NCBI GenBank assembly: GCA_024638505.1
Contig: JAHEKE010000001.1
Span: 1-64,000 of the forward strand
Reading direction: 5' to 3'
Length of the DNA stretch: 64,000 bases
DNA from: Gammaproteobacteria bacterium
GTDB taxonomy: Bacteria; Pseudomonadota; Gammaproteobacteria; Arenicellales; JAANXG01
Shown in pieces: positions 28,551 through 37,447 of the stretch (positions are counted from its first letter, which is position 1; each line of letters begins with the position of its first letter). The notes under the pieces are model-generated. The model did not search any database and was not told the origin of the DNA. It saw nothing but the letters and a program-made list of their open reading frames with translations. The position numbers and the translations under genes were made by a program.

Positions 28551-29258
28551 GTGATCGTTGCCTTTAGGTCACTATTGTTTCTTCTCGGCCAGGTGGCCAC
28601 CGCGTTGTTGTACACACCGGTAGCGTTAATGGCTTACCCTCTTAACCCCATTTTGCGCTCCAGAATAATCGGGGTATGGGCTCATTTCATTGTCTGGTGG
28701 CTCAAGCTGACCTGCGGACTCACGCATTCGGTCGAGGGGCGCGAAAACATACCAAACCAGCCGTGCGTTATCTTATCCAAACACCAGTCGGCCTGGGAAA
28801 CCATCGCCTTTCAGACAATTTTTCCCGCCCAAGCCTGGGTTCTGAAACGGGAACTGTTGCGGATCCCTTTTTTCGGATGGGGATTGGCGATGACGCAGCC
28901 CATCGCCATAGATCGTCGGCAGGGGCTGAAAGCGCTGGACAGCGTGGTCAAACAAGGGATAGACAGGTTGCAGCAGGGGCGATTTGTGGTGGTTTTTCCA
29001 GAGGGGACGCGCATGGCTCCGGGAGCGCGAGGGCGATACAACCCCGGCGGAGCAATGTTGGCGGTCAAAGCCCAGGCGGCTGTACTGCCGGTTGCCCATA
29101 ACGCGGGTAAGTTCTGGCCGCGACACGGCTTCCTGAAGAAGCCGGGTGAGATCAAGGTTGTGATTGGTCCGCTTATCCCGGTTAAAAACAAACGCGCCAA
29201 ACAGGTTAACGAGGAAGCGAAGCAGTGGATTGAAAGCACGGTGGCGCAGATAAGCTAA
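28551..29258 (+). CDS. plsC: 1-acyl-sn-glycerol-3-phosphate acyltransferase
   Basis: Transfers an acyl chain to lysophosphatidate to give phosphatidate at the inner membrane. The protein is 235 residues with an N-terminal membrane helix (about 5-28). The acyltransferase motif is HQSAWE (His78...Glu83); Glu in place of the usual Asp is common in this gammaproteobacterial branch. The FPEGTR motif is at 149-154. The start codon is GTG. It ends the glyQ-glyS-mazG-gmhB-plsC run. Confidence 0.93.
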   Translation: MIVAFRSLLFLLGQVATALLYTPVALMAYPLNPILRSRIIGVWAHFIVWWLKLTCGLTHSVEGRENIPNQPCVILSKHQSAWETIAFQTIFPAQAWVLKRELLRIPFFGWGLAMTQPIAIDRRQGLKALDSVVKQGIDRLQQGRFVVVFPEGTRMAPGARGRYNPGGAMLAVKAQAAVLPVAHNAGKFWPRHGFLKKPGEIKVVIGPLIPVKNKRAKQVNEEAKQWIESTVAQIS

Positions 29259-29286
29259 TAATTACCGCCACTGCGTCATTATTAGC
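29254..29286. repeat. 9-bp inverted repeat spanning the plsC stop
   Basis: Arms GCTAATAAT and ATTATTAGC enclose 15 bases; the left arm contains the plsC stop codon. There is no T-run. It may form a 3' hairpin of the plsC message. Confidence 0.4.
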
Positions 29287-29330
29287 GAACGACGCGCAGC
29301 TCCGCCGCCGCTGACCAGCGCGTGGTAAGC

Positions 29331-29924
29331 TTACTGGCTGGCCTGGTGACACATGGTTTCCACCGGAAAATGGATGACCGCGTTGTTCGCTGCTTCAAAC
29401 ACGGACTCACCAGTCTCGGGGTCGATACTGTGCTTGAGATCTGCGGTGAACGTGTGACCATTGGTTGCAGTGGCTTGTTCGAACTTGTTTTCATACTTCC
29501 CGGTGTCCAGGTCCAGCCCGAATCCGGGTTTAATTCTAAATGGCCCGGTGCTCCTCGCCCCATAACCATACTTCACACTGCCGTACAGCACTACCTGCTC
29601 AATGAGCAAATGAGACTGCCCGTCCACCAGCGGTTCACTCCATTTATAGAGTAGCTTTCCACTCAAGTTTTCACTGGTACGAAAGATAGCGATGCCCAAA
29701 TCGACGCGTTCTTCATACAGCTGGAACTGGCCTCGCTGCAGGTTTTCGAATTCAGATCTGGTCAGACGCTGATTTACCGTGGAAACAAAGCGGTCCGGCT
29801 CCATCAAAAACTGTTTGTTCATTAAACTTTCGTATTCATCGTAAATAACGGAACAATTGAAGTACCCAGCCAATGCTGGCGCGGAGAGTAAACAACAGAC
29901 AAGCACGTAAATTCGGGGCGGCAA
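29331..29924 (-). CDS. Secreted protein of unknown function
   Basis: A 197-residue protein with a signal peptide (IYVLVCCLLSAPALAG, cleavage after ALA). The mature part is rich in beta-type sequence, and two cysteines (one near the mature N-terminus in YFNCSV, one near the C-terminus in ETMCHQ) could form a disulfide. I recognise no domain. The start is TTG, preceded by TAGGAG at good spacing. It stands alone, between plsC (convergent) and rsmA. Confidence 0.75.
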   Translation of the reverse strand: MPPRIYVLVCCLLSAPALAGYFNCSVIYDEYESLMNKQFLMEPDRFVSTVNQRLTRSEFENLQRGQFQLYEERVDLGIAIFRTSENLSGKLLYKWSEPLVDGQSHLLIEQVVLYGSVKYGYGARSTGPFRIKPGFGLDLDTGKYENKFEQATATNGHTFTADLKHSIDPETGESVFEAANNAVIHFPVETMCHQASQ

Positions 29925-30003
29925 TGATTGCTCCTACGGCGGATATGTTGGCGCAGCTGTGGAGTATACAAAGTACAGCGCTATCAGCAAGTCGTTACCG
30001 TCG

Positions 30004-30816
30004 TTACAGCAGTTCACTGAGCTTAGCGTAGATATCAACGCTAAGCTGCTCGGGACGCAGCTCCGGATCTACGCCGAGGTCAGCTATTTGCTGCGTCTGT
30101 ATCAGGGGCTTCAACGCATTGCGAATAGTTTTGCGTCTCTTGGAGAACGCCATTCGCACAACTTTTGCGAACGCCTCGGGATCAGTAACAGGGTGGGGCG
30201 GATCCTGGTAAGGAACCAGGTACACGACGACAGAATCAACTTTAGGTGGGGGTGAAAAAGCATCTTTATCTACGTGTAAGACAATTTGCGTTGAACAGCT
30301 CTGTTGCAGCATCACCGTCAGTCGACCGTACCGCTTACTGCCCGGAGTAGCGTGCAGGCGTTCCCCCACCTCTTTCTGCAGCATAAACAACATATCTTTA
30401 ATTGATTTACGCTGTTGCAGCAAGTGGAACAGTAAAGGTGTAGATATGTTGTACGGCAGGTTACCAATCAAACGGACTTTCTCTGCAGCAGCCAGGGCGT
30501 CAACACGCGTCTTCAGCGCGTCCCCATGATGCACCTCGAGCGTAGGATAACGTCCGCTCTGCCGCCGCAGCGAGTCAGCCAGATTTTTATCGAGTTCGAC
30601 CACGTGCAGTTGGTACACGCGCTCAACCAACTGGTAGGTCAACGCCCCCAGCCCGGGGCCGATCTCCACTACTACATCATCTGCTTGCGGATTAAAGAAA
30701 TCAACAATCTCATTGATTACGCTCTTGCGATGCAGAAAATGCTGACCTAGAGATTTACGCAAAGTACGTCCGTTAGGCTCAAGACTGCTGTCTTGCGAGA
30801 CGGGCAGCGAGATCAA
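30004..30816 (-). CDS. rsmA: 16S rRNA dimethyladenosine transferase RsmA (KsgA)
   Basis: Dimethylates two adjacent adenosines in helix 45 of 16S rRNA. The 270-residue protein shows the N-terminal KSLGQHFLHRKSV, SAM motif VVEIGPGLGALTYQL and the catalytic NLPYNIS. The only upstream start in frame is TTG at 30816, which lies 38 bases inside the end of pdxA, so translation is probably coupled. The pdxA-rsmA order is conserved in many gammaproteobacteria; the usual next gene, apaG, is absent. Confidence 0.95.
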   Translation of the reverse strand: MISLPVSQDSSLEPNGRTLRKSLGQHFLHRKSVINEIVDFFNPQADDVVVEIGPGLGALTYQLVERVYQLHVVELDKNLADSLRRQSGRYPTLEVHHGDALKTRVDALAAAEKVRLIGNLPYNISTPLLFHLLQQRKSIKDMLFMLQKEVGERLHATPGSKRYGRLTVMLQQSCSTQIVLHVDKDAFSPPPKVDSVVVYLVPYQDPPHPVTDPEAFAKVVRMAFSKRRKTIRNALKPLIQTQQIADLGVDPELRPEQLSVDIYAKLSELL

Positions 30817-31756
30817 TAGCTGCCATGGAGCTGCTGATGTCCACGCCCCCGCTGCCAGCCATTGGCAGCGCCGTTCCGTGGTCCGCCGACGTACGGATTA
30901 TGGGAACACCAAGCGTGACATTGACCGCCTCATGGAACCCCCGGTGCTTAATTACGGGCAGTCCCTGATCATGATACATCGTCAGCACCACGTCATAGCG
31001 GCTGAGATTACTCTCAATGAATACGCTGTCCGCCGGCAGCGGACCAACAAGTGAGAAGCCGGCCTGCTGATACCTTTGTATAACCGGGATGATCACCTCA
31101 TCTTCCTCTTTTCCCAGATACCCGCCCTCCCCAGCATGAGGGTTCAGCCCACATACGGCAATGCGAGGGAGCTCAATACCAAACTGGTGCTGAAGGGAGT
31201 GGATAAGAATATCAACAACCTTTTCAATTCTTGCGCGGGTGATCATTGCGCTGACTTTGCACAGAGGTACATGCGTCGTCGCCAGCGCGACGCGCAAACT
31301 GGGGGTTGCCAGCATCATTACTGGCAACCCACTGCCCGTCCGCTCGGCAATGTATTCTGTATGTCCAGAGAAGTTTTTGCCGGAGTCGTTGATGCTGCCC
31401 TTGTGCACCGGCCCGGTCACCATGGCATCGAACTCACCGCTAACACAGCCGTCTATCGCCCGGTTAAGGCAGCGAAGAACATAGTCAGCGTTGGCCTGGT
31501 TCAACTGTCCCGTGTTGACCGGTTGGGCCAGCTTTTCCGTTAACACCGACAGGCAGGTTTTCGCGCTTTGCTGCTCCCGCCAGCTGTGCACCTCAAGCGG
31601 AAGAGCGAGCTCCTGAGCCCGGTTCTGCAGCAAGTCGGGGTCACCAATAATAACCAAGCGGCAATCCATGGATTGCCGCGCCAGCAGTACTGCGATGTCT
31701 GGTCCGATGCCCGCAGGTTCGCCCAGGGTCAGCGCAACTCTCGGCTTAGCCGGCAT
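30779..31756 (-). CDS. pdxA: 4-hydroxythreonine-4-phosphate dehydrogenase
   Basis: An NAD-dependent oxidation step of the DXP-dependent pyridoxal phosphate pathway. The 325 residues match. The start LTLGEPAGIGPDI and the metal-binding stretches SGHTEYIAER, VCGLNPHAGEGG and MYHDQGLPVIK are diagnostic. It is first of the pdxA-rsmA pair and overlaps rsmA by 38 bases. The frequent upstream partner surA is not in the window; a DUF945 gene lies there instead. Confidence 0.96.
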   Translation of the reverse strand: MPAKPRVALTLGEPAGIGPDIAVLLARQSMDCRLVIIGDPDLLQNRAQELALPLEVHSWREQQSAKTCLSVLTEKLAQPVNTGQLNQANADYVLRCLNRAIDGCVSGEFDAMVTGPVHKGSINDSGKNFSGHTEYIAERTGSGLPVMMLATPSLRVALATTHVPLCKVSAMITRARIEKVVDILIHSLQHQFGIELPRIAVCGLNPHAGEGGYLGKEEDEVIIPVIQRYQQAGFSLVGPLPADSVFIESNLSRYDVVLTMYHDQGLPVIKHRGFHEAVNVTLGVPIIRTSADHGTALPMAGSGGVDISSSMAAIDLAARLARQQS

Positions 31757-31904
31757 AGCGCATCAGCGGTCCCGCCTGTTGATCCGATGCGCAGCATCTG
31801 TCGGCGGCAAACCGCGGTAGGCTGATGGGTGAGAGTAAGACGCGACCACTCAGGCTCTTACCGCCAGCGAGTTGGCGTGCGGTCACGTTTAATCTCGGCA
31901 GTAT

Positions 31905-33224
31905 TCAACGCAGCAAAGACATAAGATTGAATGGCTTACCATTCAACTGTATCGCCCCATTGTTTATTGTTGCCTGAAAACGATATCTGTCTCCCTGCCT
32001 GGTCAGAATGTTGCCGTTGACCCAGGATTGGATCTTGCCGGAGACGGCCTCCTCTGGGGCGTACCCTTGATTCCCAGCGGAAGGCTGCCCGCTCTGTGCA
32101 AAGTCGGCGTGCAGTACCGATCGCGCGATTATTTCAACCACAGTATGAGGCATGTCCAGGTCTAGGCTGCCTACCAGGGCACTGAGTAACACCAGTGGAT
32201 TTGTTGAGCCATTACTACTGTCAGACAGCCGCATTTTAGCTGATGCGGTGAACGGCCCGGAGTGAGTAGCCAGCGAAAGCGAAGACTCAAATCTAGCTTG
32301 ATGCCTGGACACCATCGTCATTAAATCATTTAGCGGTATGGCCCCGCCAACCTCCATGTCGTTGAGTTTACCCAGCGCCTCCAGGTCCAGGTCTTCGATT
32401 ACGACTTTCCAGTCGCCGTTATCTATCTTCAGATCGGCAAAATCGGCTGAGCCCATCGTACCGCCAAGCGTGTATCTGACTTTGTGATCCTGCTCACTTG
32501 CGGTCGAATCCATAGCCACATCCCGGACGACAAACCGCGCGTGTGACTGTGGCAGTTGCCCTTCCAGTGATTCCGTTGCCAGCGTTGAGCTCCCCAGCGC
32601 CAGCCCACCGCTTCCCGGGTAAGTCAAAAAATTAAGACCGGACGTTCCAATCCTGATGGACGCTGCACCCTCCCGCCATTCGGCACCAGCCAGATTAATC
32701 GCGCCCTGCCACGCGCCCTTCGCTGGATCAAAATCAACATCACCTGATACTTGCTGCCAGCTCAGCGCGTGCAGAGGATCGAACTGGACGCTTCCCGCCG
32801 GCACATTTACCTGCGTGCGCGTGGTCCCGTCTATGTTGACCCGGGTCAGCAGCGTGCCCATCGCAAGATTCTCATCGGTCGTCTGCATCCTCTGTACCAC
32901 CATTCTGGACCTGATTAGCGCTTGCATTGGCCGCAGCGAGATGATGTGTTTGACTGGGGCACTCACCGGGATAGGTCCATGCTCAATGGTATGCTCGGCC
33001 AAAACAACCATCGGCAGGCCGCCTACAGCGATCTTGGATTCGGCGTACGATCGTAACCAGCCACGCTCAAAACGATTCTCAAGAACCGTGACTTTACTGC
33101 TGGCGCCGAGGGAACTTATCTGGTGCCTGTAGATTCGTTCGGCCTCAACGCCAAACCAGTAGGGTACTGCCCCCAAAACAACGGTAACCGCAGCGATCAA
33201 CGTTACCAGCAACACCCGCTTCAT
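31905..33224 (-). CDS. DUF945 (YdgA-like) exported protein
   Basis: A 439-residue protein with an N-terminal signal or anchor (MKRVLLVTLIAAVTVVLG) followed by a long, repetitive beta-type region, matching the DUF945/YdgA family by its start (GAVPYWFGVEAERIYRHQI) and overall layout. Members resemble lipid-handling, AsmA-like periplasmic proteins, but no function is established. A TTG at 33233 is also in frame; the ATG at 33224 gives a cleaner signal sequence. Confidence 0.75.
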   Translation of the reverse strand: MKRVLLVTLIAAVTVVLGAVPYWFGVEAERIYRHQISSLGASSKVTVLENRFERGWLRSYAESKIAVGGLPMVVLAEHTIEHGPIPVSAPVKHIISLRPMQALIRSRMVVQRMQTTDENLAMGTLLTRVNIDGTTRTQVNVPAGSVQFDPLHALSWQQVSGDVDFDPAKGAWQGAINLAGAEWREGAASIRIGTSGLNFLTYPGSGGLALGSSTLATESLEGQLPQSHARFVVRDVAMDSTASEQDHKVRYTLGGTMGSADFADLKIDNGDWKVVIEDLDLEALGKLNDMEVGGAIPLNDLMTMVSRHQARFESSLSLATHSGPFTASAKMRLSDSSNGSTNPLVLLSALVGSLDLDMPHTVVEIIARSVLHADFAQSGQPSAGNQGYAPEEAVSGKIQSWVNGNILTRQGDRYRFQATINNGAIQLNGKPFNLMSLLR

Positions 33225-33598
33225 TGATGGCAACCCGTTCTACTGAGGATCACTTAATGCAGTTGTGAGTGCCAGCGCACAATGACGCGCTGCCACACTG
33301 CTTGCGAGCGCAAAGCGCGACCTTTTTGCTCCCATCTCAAGTTGCGGTCCGTAGAGATCTTTGTGCAATGATAGCTTCTGACATATGAGATTCACCAGGC
33401 AACAACCATGACATTATATGGGAATATCTATTTCAGTTTTTACACGCATTACGCAAGACCTAATCCATGAACCTTGGCGTCTCGGATGATGCTTAGACTC
33501 AACCGGTCTTACCCAAACCGCATGCCTCACACCTGCTCACCGCAATGCCAGAGTTACCTGCCCATTGGGGTGAGGCGTTTTGCCATAGTTTACCGGCT
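33225..33598. other. Intergenic region before the orphan response regulator
   Basis: About 370 bases without a convincing gene. The only structure seen is an inverted repeat GCCTCAC/GTGAGGC (33524-33576, long loop) just downstream of the response-regulator stop; it lacks a T-run and is at best a weak terminator. Confidence 0.4.
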
Positions 33599-34606
33599 TC
33601 AGGCATTGCGCACCTGAATAAACAGGCGCGCGAGTAAGCGGATTAGCTCTGTCTGTCGATTTGTGGACGTCTTCCGGTATATTGATTTAAGGTGGGTGCG
33701 TGCTGTATTGGCGGTTACGAAGGCCCGAGTGCAGTACTCGTTTACGGTTAGTCCATTACCCAGGGCTTGGGCTAACTCACTCTCTTTATTGGTGAAACCA
33801 TAGAGCGTCTTGAGCAGGTTGGAAGACGCAATGGTATTTACCGAGGGGTCGTTGATAACAAGAATCGCAGCTCGATCAGAATCGACTTCAGAGCCCGCCA
33901 GCGCAGTTGCCCAAACCTGAACTTCTACATCCTTGTCCGGGTGGTGTAAATTGATTCCATACAGGCCCGGGCTGTCTCCGCTGTCGAGACTATTATCCAG
34001 CATGCGCACAAATTCCTGGCCCTTGGCCTTAGACCTGAGCTTGCCCTGTTTTTTACACAAAACAGCGGATGCGTCCAGAAAATTGCCAGCCAGGTGGTTG
34101 CAGTGAATAACGCGATGCCTTCTGTCTACGATAATAACCCCAAAAGCCAGCTGGTCCATCGCCGCAGCCAGCTGTCTCGCCGTCATTCCCGCGTCGCCAA
34201 AACGCTGCGCCATACACTGGTTGAGTTGACCAAACCTTGCCATCGCCGTTTCGATGCTTGGTATAAGCTGCGCAGTAGTAACCGGCTTGACCAAATACCC
34301 GATCACGCCGGAATCAATCGCCTGATCCACGGATGCAGCATCACTGTGTCCAGAGAGAACCAGAATGGGCCGGTACTGAAACTGCAATAGGCGCTCGACC
34401 AGATTTGTTCCGTCCATGTCAGGCAAGCCAATGTCGATGATGGCGACATCGGGCGGTAGGGATTTGTAGGCAGCTAAAGCGCTTGCCGCATCACTGCAGC
34501 CCTCAACACTATACTCTGCCTGACGCAGGCCATAAGTTAAAACATCAAGCACGATCTGGTCATCATCAACCAATAAAACACGACCACGAGATGTACGGTA
34601 GGCCAT
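33599..34606 (-). CDS. Orphan response regulator: receiver, PAS-like, LuxR-type HTH
   Basis: A 335-residue protein. The receiver domain (about 8-122) has the phospho-acceptor Asp in AIIDIGLPDMDG and the conserved Lys in LVKPVT. A middle region (about 145-250, AFGVIIVDRRHRVIHCNHLAG) looks like a PAS/LuxR-linked sensor fold. The C-terminus (about 268-330, YGFTNKESELAQALGNGLT, then TARTHLKSIYRKT) is a LuxR-type helix-turn-helix. No histidine kinase lies nearby. It precedes the PHA genes on the same strand as phasin and phaR, but is separated from phasin by a terminator, so a link to PHA metabolism is only positional. Confidence 0.88.
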   Translation of the reverse strand: MAYRTSRGRVLLVDDDQIVLDVLTYGLRQAEYSVEGCSDAASALAAYKSLPPDVAIIDIGLPDMDGTNLVERLLQFQYRPILVLSGHSDAASVDQAIDSGVIGYLVKPVTTAQLIPSIETAMARFGQLNQCMAQRFGDAGMTARQLAAAMDQLAFGVIIVDRRHRVIHCNHLAGNFLDASAVLCKKQGKLRSKAKGQEFVRMLDNSLDSGDSPGLYGINLHHPDKDVEVQVWATALAGSEVDSDRAAILVINDPSVNTIASSNLLKTLYGFTNKESELAQALGNGLTVNEYCTRAFVTANTARTHLKSIYRKTSTNRQTELIRLLARLFIQVRNA

Positions 34607-34731
34607 ATCCTATTTCCCCCTCTAACGCCGTCCATTGTCCACGCCCTGGAGCACAAGACGTACCATACCAACAAGAGCAGCGGTAGAACAGTGGCCCGAG
34701 ATAAGTGTGCAACAGGTCAGGCGCAAATCAT

Positions 34732-34765
34732 AAAAAAACCCGCGTCCCCAGAGGGGCCGCGGGTT
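34732..34765 (-). terminator. Rho-independent terminator of the phasin gene
   Basis: On the minus strand an ACCCGCG...CGCGGGT stem, extended by GCCCC/GGGGA, is followed directly by seven T residues (34738-34732). It lies 41 bases beyond the phasin stop. Confidence 0.88.
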
Positions 34766-34805
34766 CTTCGATGCGCCGAAACGCACCAGAGGGCACTAAA
34801 AATGA

Positions 34806-35183
34806 CTAGGCGGCGGCGCTCACGGCCTTTTTGGCGACACTCTTGGCAGTGCTGTCCGCCTCTTTCAGGCCTTTTTCGATCCACGCTTTGTACTCGGTTC
34901 CTGCTTGCTGGGCCAAATTGACATTGGCTTTAGCCAGCTCTACGAACTTTCCGGTGTACTCTTCCACCAGCGCAGACTGCTCGGCCATCAGGTCTTTCAC
35001 TTCCTTTTTTTCCTGAACTAATTTTGCCTGCTTAACGCTGCTCTCGAAGAAAAGGTCGGCGGCCTTCATTTGCTGCTTAATGGTCTGCTCAACCAGCTTA
35101 CTGTTGATCTCAGCAAGCGATTTCGCCGCTTCCATTGCGTTCTTGCTGAATTCATTAAATGATTTGAGAAAATCCTGCTGCAT
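34806..35183 (-). CDS. Phasin family protein
   Basis: A 125-residue, largely helical protein that coats PHA granules. It has the phasin_2-type layout: an amphipathic N-terminus (FLKSFNEFSKNAMEAAKSLAEINSKLVEQ), a central charged coiled coil, and an Ala/Lys-rich tail (KSVAKKAVSAAA). It has its own strong promoter (35256-35284), whose -10 lies inside a candidate PhaR operator, and its own terminator. High, PHA-dependent expression is the expected pattern. Confidence 0.88.
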   Translation of the reverse strand: MQQDFLKSFNEFSKNAMEAAKSLAEINSKLVEQTIKQQMKAADLFFESSVKQAKLVQEKKEVKDLMAEQSALVEEYTGKFVELAKANVNLAQQAGTEYKAWIEKGLKEADSTAKSVAKKAVSAAA

Positions 35184-35240
35184 TAGGTAAACACCTCGTT
35201 ACGTTTTGGGGTTGAAGAAAGCGCTTTTGTGCGCTGCAAC

Positions 35241-35263
35241 ATTATGTTGCATTGCAGCATAAT
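35241..35263. promoter_or_regulatory. Candidate PhaR operator at the phasin promoter
   Basis: Inverted repeat with arms ATTATGTTGC and GCAGCATAAT (9 of 10 paired) around a 3-base spacer. It covers the phasin -10 box. The core TTGC-N3-GCAG fits the CTGC-N3/4-GCAG pattern described for PhaR of Paracoccus. A 19-of-23 identical copy lies at 37383-37405. Confidence 0.65.
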
Positions 35264-35284
35264 CACTGGATATGCCAGTGTCAA
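35256..35284 (-). promoter_or_regulatory. Phasin promoter
   Basis: On the minus strand, a perfect -35 TTGACA (35284-35279), a 17-base spacer and -10 TATGCT (35261-35256). The start is expected near 35249, leaving a leader of about 65 bases. The spacer itself is a palindrome (see 35264-35280). Confidence 0.75.
35264..35280. repeat. Palindrome filling the phasin promoter spacer
   Basis: CACTGG-N5-CCAGTG, a perfect 6-bp inverted repeat located exactly between the -35 and -10 boxes. It could be a second operator. Confidence 0.5.
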
Positions 35285-35444
35285 GCCCTCATCCTTATTT
35301 TTTACGCAGAATCGTCCCTGGCCGCAGGCCGCACGAGCTAGGCTCAGCACTTCGTCGGAGGGTGAAATCCATCGCCAGGCGAATTGTGCACTGCACCAAA
35401 GCCGGCCCTAACCCAGGGTCGTTATGCTGGATTGTCAATAAGAT

Positions 35445-35473
35445 GGGCGGCTTACAGGCGGTAAAGGCCGCCC
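35445..35473 (-). terminator. Possible terminator hairpin after phaR
   Basis: Arms GGGCGGC and GCCGCCC around 15 bases, 15 bases beyond the phaR stop. There is no clean T-run, so it is uncertain. Confidence 0.3.
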
Positions 35474-35487
35474 TGCCACAGGCAAGG

Positions 35488-35964
35488 CTAGTCCTCTTTT
35501 TTAGAGGCGTCGTTCAGCCCTGCGGCTTTGAAAAAACTGCTTTGCACCTCCTGCCAGATTTCCAGGTTCTTTTTAGTCATCTCCGTCATCAGAGAGGTCA
35601 TGGGGTTATCCCGCATGGCTCCATCTAATTGTTCCTGAAAGGCTTTCTGCTGTTCATCGAACAAGCTCAGACTTCGCTGCAAGTAGTGGGTGAGGGCGTC
35701 CTGCACAGAGTCTCCGTAAAAACTGATGATGCGTGTGAGAATATCGGTAGTAAAAATTGGCTTGCCGCCACTCTCCTGTTCCGAGATGATCTGCAACAGA
35801 ATATTACGCGTAATGTCCGCGTCGGTGCTGGCATCCTTGACTTGGAACTCGTGCCCTTCCATTACCAGCTGTTGCAGATCAGAGAGGGTGATGTAGCGGC
35901 TCTGCTCCGTATCGTAGAGACGACGGTTCGGATATTTCTTGATGATTCTCATGTTTACGATCAC
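35488..35964 (-). CDS. phaR: Polyhydroxyalkanoate synthesis repressor PhaR
   Basis: A 158-residue regulator. The N-terminal PHB/PHA accumulation regulator DNA-binding domain (about 5-65) opens with IKKYPNRRLYDTEQSRYITL, and a PHB_acc domain follows (FYGDSVQDALTHYLQRSLSLF). PhaR proteins repress phasin and pha genes until they are titrated onto nascent granules. It lies between phasin and phaA on the same strand. Its probable operators are the repeats at 35241-35263 and 37383-37405. Confidence 0.94.
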   Translation of the reverse strand: MIVNMRIIKKYPNRRLYDTEQSRYITLSDLQQLVMEGHEFQVKDASTDADITRNILLQIISEQESGGKPIFTTDILTRIISFYGDSVQDALTHYLQRSLSLFDEQQKAFQEQLDGAMRDNPMTSLMTEMTKKNLEIWQEVQSSFFKAAGLNDASKKED

Positions 35965-36098
35965 TCTGAATGGCGGATTGCATGGCGCGGACTAATACCT
36001 ATGCTGGCCACCTCTTCCAGTCCACGTGTTCTGCCGGTGTCGATAGCGATTTCAGACATTTACCTGGCCAGCCGTTAGCTTTGAAAACCAGCCACCAG

Positions 36099-37280
36099 TT
36101 AACGTTCCACCGCGATGGCTACGCCCTGGCCGCCACCGATACACAAGGTAGCGAGACCTTTAGCCGCATCGCGGCGCTTCATTTCATGCAATAAAGTCAC
36201 CAATACGCGCGCACCGGAAGCGCCAATGGGATGACCCAGGGCAATCGCGCCGCCGTTCACGTTCACTTTTTCCGTATCCCAGCCCAGATCAGCGTTGACC
36301 GACATCGACTGCGCGGCAAATGCCTCGTTGGATTCAATCAGGTCCAGATCGCCTACCGCCCAGCCCGCTTTTTTCAGACATTTTTGCGAGGCTGGTATGG
36401 GGCCCGTGCCCATAATAGCGGGATCGACGCCCGCGCTGCTATAAGCGGTGATTCTTGCAAGTGGCTCCAATCCTAATTTAACGGCCATATCTTCACTCAT
36501 TACCAGCAGCGCAGCCGCCCCATCGTTGATGCCGGATGCGTTGCCTGCGGTGACTGTGCCTTCTTTATCGAAGGCCGGACGCAGCTTACTGAGCGTATCA
36601 GCAGTAGTGCCATGACGGGGAAATTCATCCTGATCGAATACCAAGGGATCACCCTTGCGTTGGGGAATTTCTACAGGTGCGATTTCGTCGTCGAACCTGC
36701 CGTTTTCCTGTGCGCTTTGCGCCTTTTGCTGGGACGCCGCGGCAAACTCATCCTGGCCGTCTCGAGTAAAACTATATTTGCGTGCAATATTTTCTGCAGT
36801 CGTGCCCATATGATAGTTGTTGAAGGCATCCCACAGGCCATCCACTATCATGCTGTCCGCCAACTTCCAATCGCCCAGACGTTGACCTTCGCGGGAGCGC
36901 GGCAGCACGTGCGGGGCCATGCTCATGTTCTCCTGGCCGCCAGCGACAACGATATCCGCATCACCGCATCTAATGGATTGCGTAGCAAGGTGCACGGCTT
37001 TCATCCCACTTCCGCATACTTTATTAATGGTCATAGCCGGACAGGTATGCGGTAAGCCGGCCGCGATGGCAGCTTGCCGCGCTGGATTTTGGCCGGATCC
37101 TGCGGTTAAAACCTGACCGAGAATAACCTCGTCGATCTGTTCCGGTTTGAGGCCGGTGCGCTGTAGTAGGGCTTTTATGACGTGAGCGCCCAACTCGTGG
37201 GCGGCGACATGCGATAGGGCACCACCGAAATTTCCGATTGCCGTTCTAACCGCGTCAACGATGACAACACCGTTAGCCAT
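36099..37280 (-). CDS. phaA: Acetyl-CoA C-acetyltransferase (beta-ketothiolase)
   Basis: Condenses two acetyl-CoA to acetoacetyl-CoA (or acetyl-CoA with propionyl-CoA to 3-ketovaleryl-CoA), the first step to PHA monomers. The protein is 393 residues from the ATG at 37280, which follows GGGAGGGG. Nucleophile Cys89 is in [11 protein letters not shown], His in [10 protein letters not shown] and the second Cys in CIGGGQG. The upstream in-frame extension to 37490 overlaps the divergent phaE and is rejected. An acetoacetyl-CoA reductase (phaB) is not in the window. Confidence 0.95.
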   Translation of the reverse strand: MANGVVIVDAVRTAIGNFGGALSHVAAHELGAHVIKALLQRTGLKPEQIDEVILGQVLTAGSGQNPARQAAIAAGLPHTCPAMTINKVCGSGMKAVHLATQSIRCGDADIVVAGGQENMSMAPHVLPRSREGQRLGDWKLADSMIVDGLWDAFNNYHMGTTAENIARKYSFTRDGQDEFAAASQQKAQSAQENGRFDDEIAPVEIPQRKGDPLVFDQDEFPRHGTTADTLSKLRPAFDKEGTVTAGNASGINDGAAALLVMSEDMAVKLGLEPLARITAYSSAGVDPAIMGTGPIPASQKCLKKAGWAVGDLDLIESNEAFAAQSMSVNADLGWDTEKVNVNGGAIALGHPIGASGARVLVTLLHEMKRRDAAKGLATLCIGGGQGVAIAVER

Positions 37281-37325
37281 CAACACACCCCTCCCATGCA
37301 ATGATTGATATGTGGGGCTATGCGT

Positions 37326-37336
37326 TTGCGCTGCAA
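37326..37336. promoter_or_regulatory. Second PhaR-type half-site pair between phaA and phaE
   Basis: TTGCGCTGCAA, a perfect TTGC-N3-GCAA palindrome. A near copy (GTGCGCTGCAA) lies at 35229-35239 beside the phasin operator. Confidence 0.4.
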
Positions 37337-37382
37337 TCGAGTAGATCCTGTTATGAACGCTCTGATGCGCCGATGGTAACTG

Positions 37383-37405
37383 ATTATGTTGCGATGCACA
37401 ATAAT
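37383..37405. promoter_or_regulatory. Candidate PhaR operator between phaA and phaE
   Basis: Arms ATTATGTTGC and GCACAATAAT (8 of 10 paired) around 3 bases. It is identical to the phasin-promoter element at 19 of 23 positions and lies in the divergent phaA/phaE intergenic region, overlapping a possible phaE -35 (TTGCGA). Confidence 0.6.
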
Positions 37406-37447
37406 CTTTGCTAGAGTGAAGATCAATGCTTGGGGAAATCGTTACAC

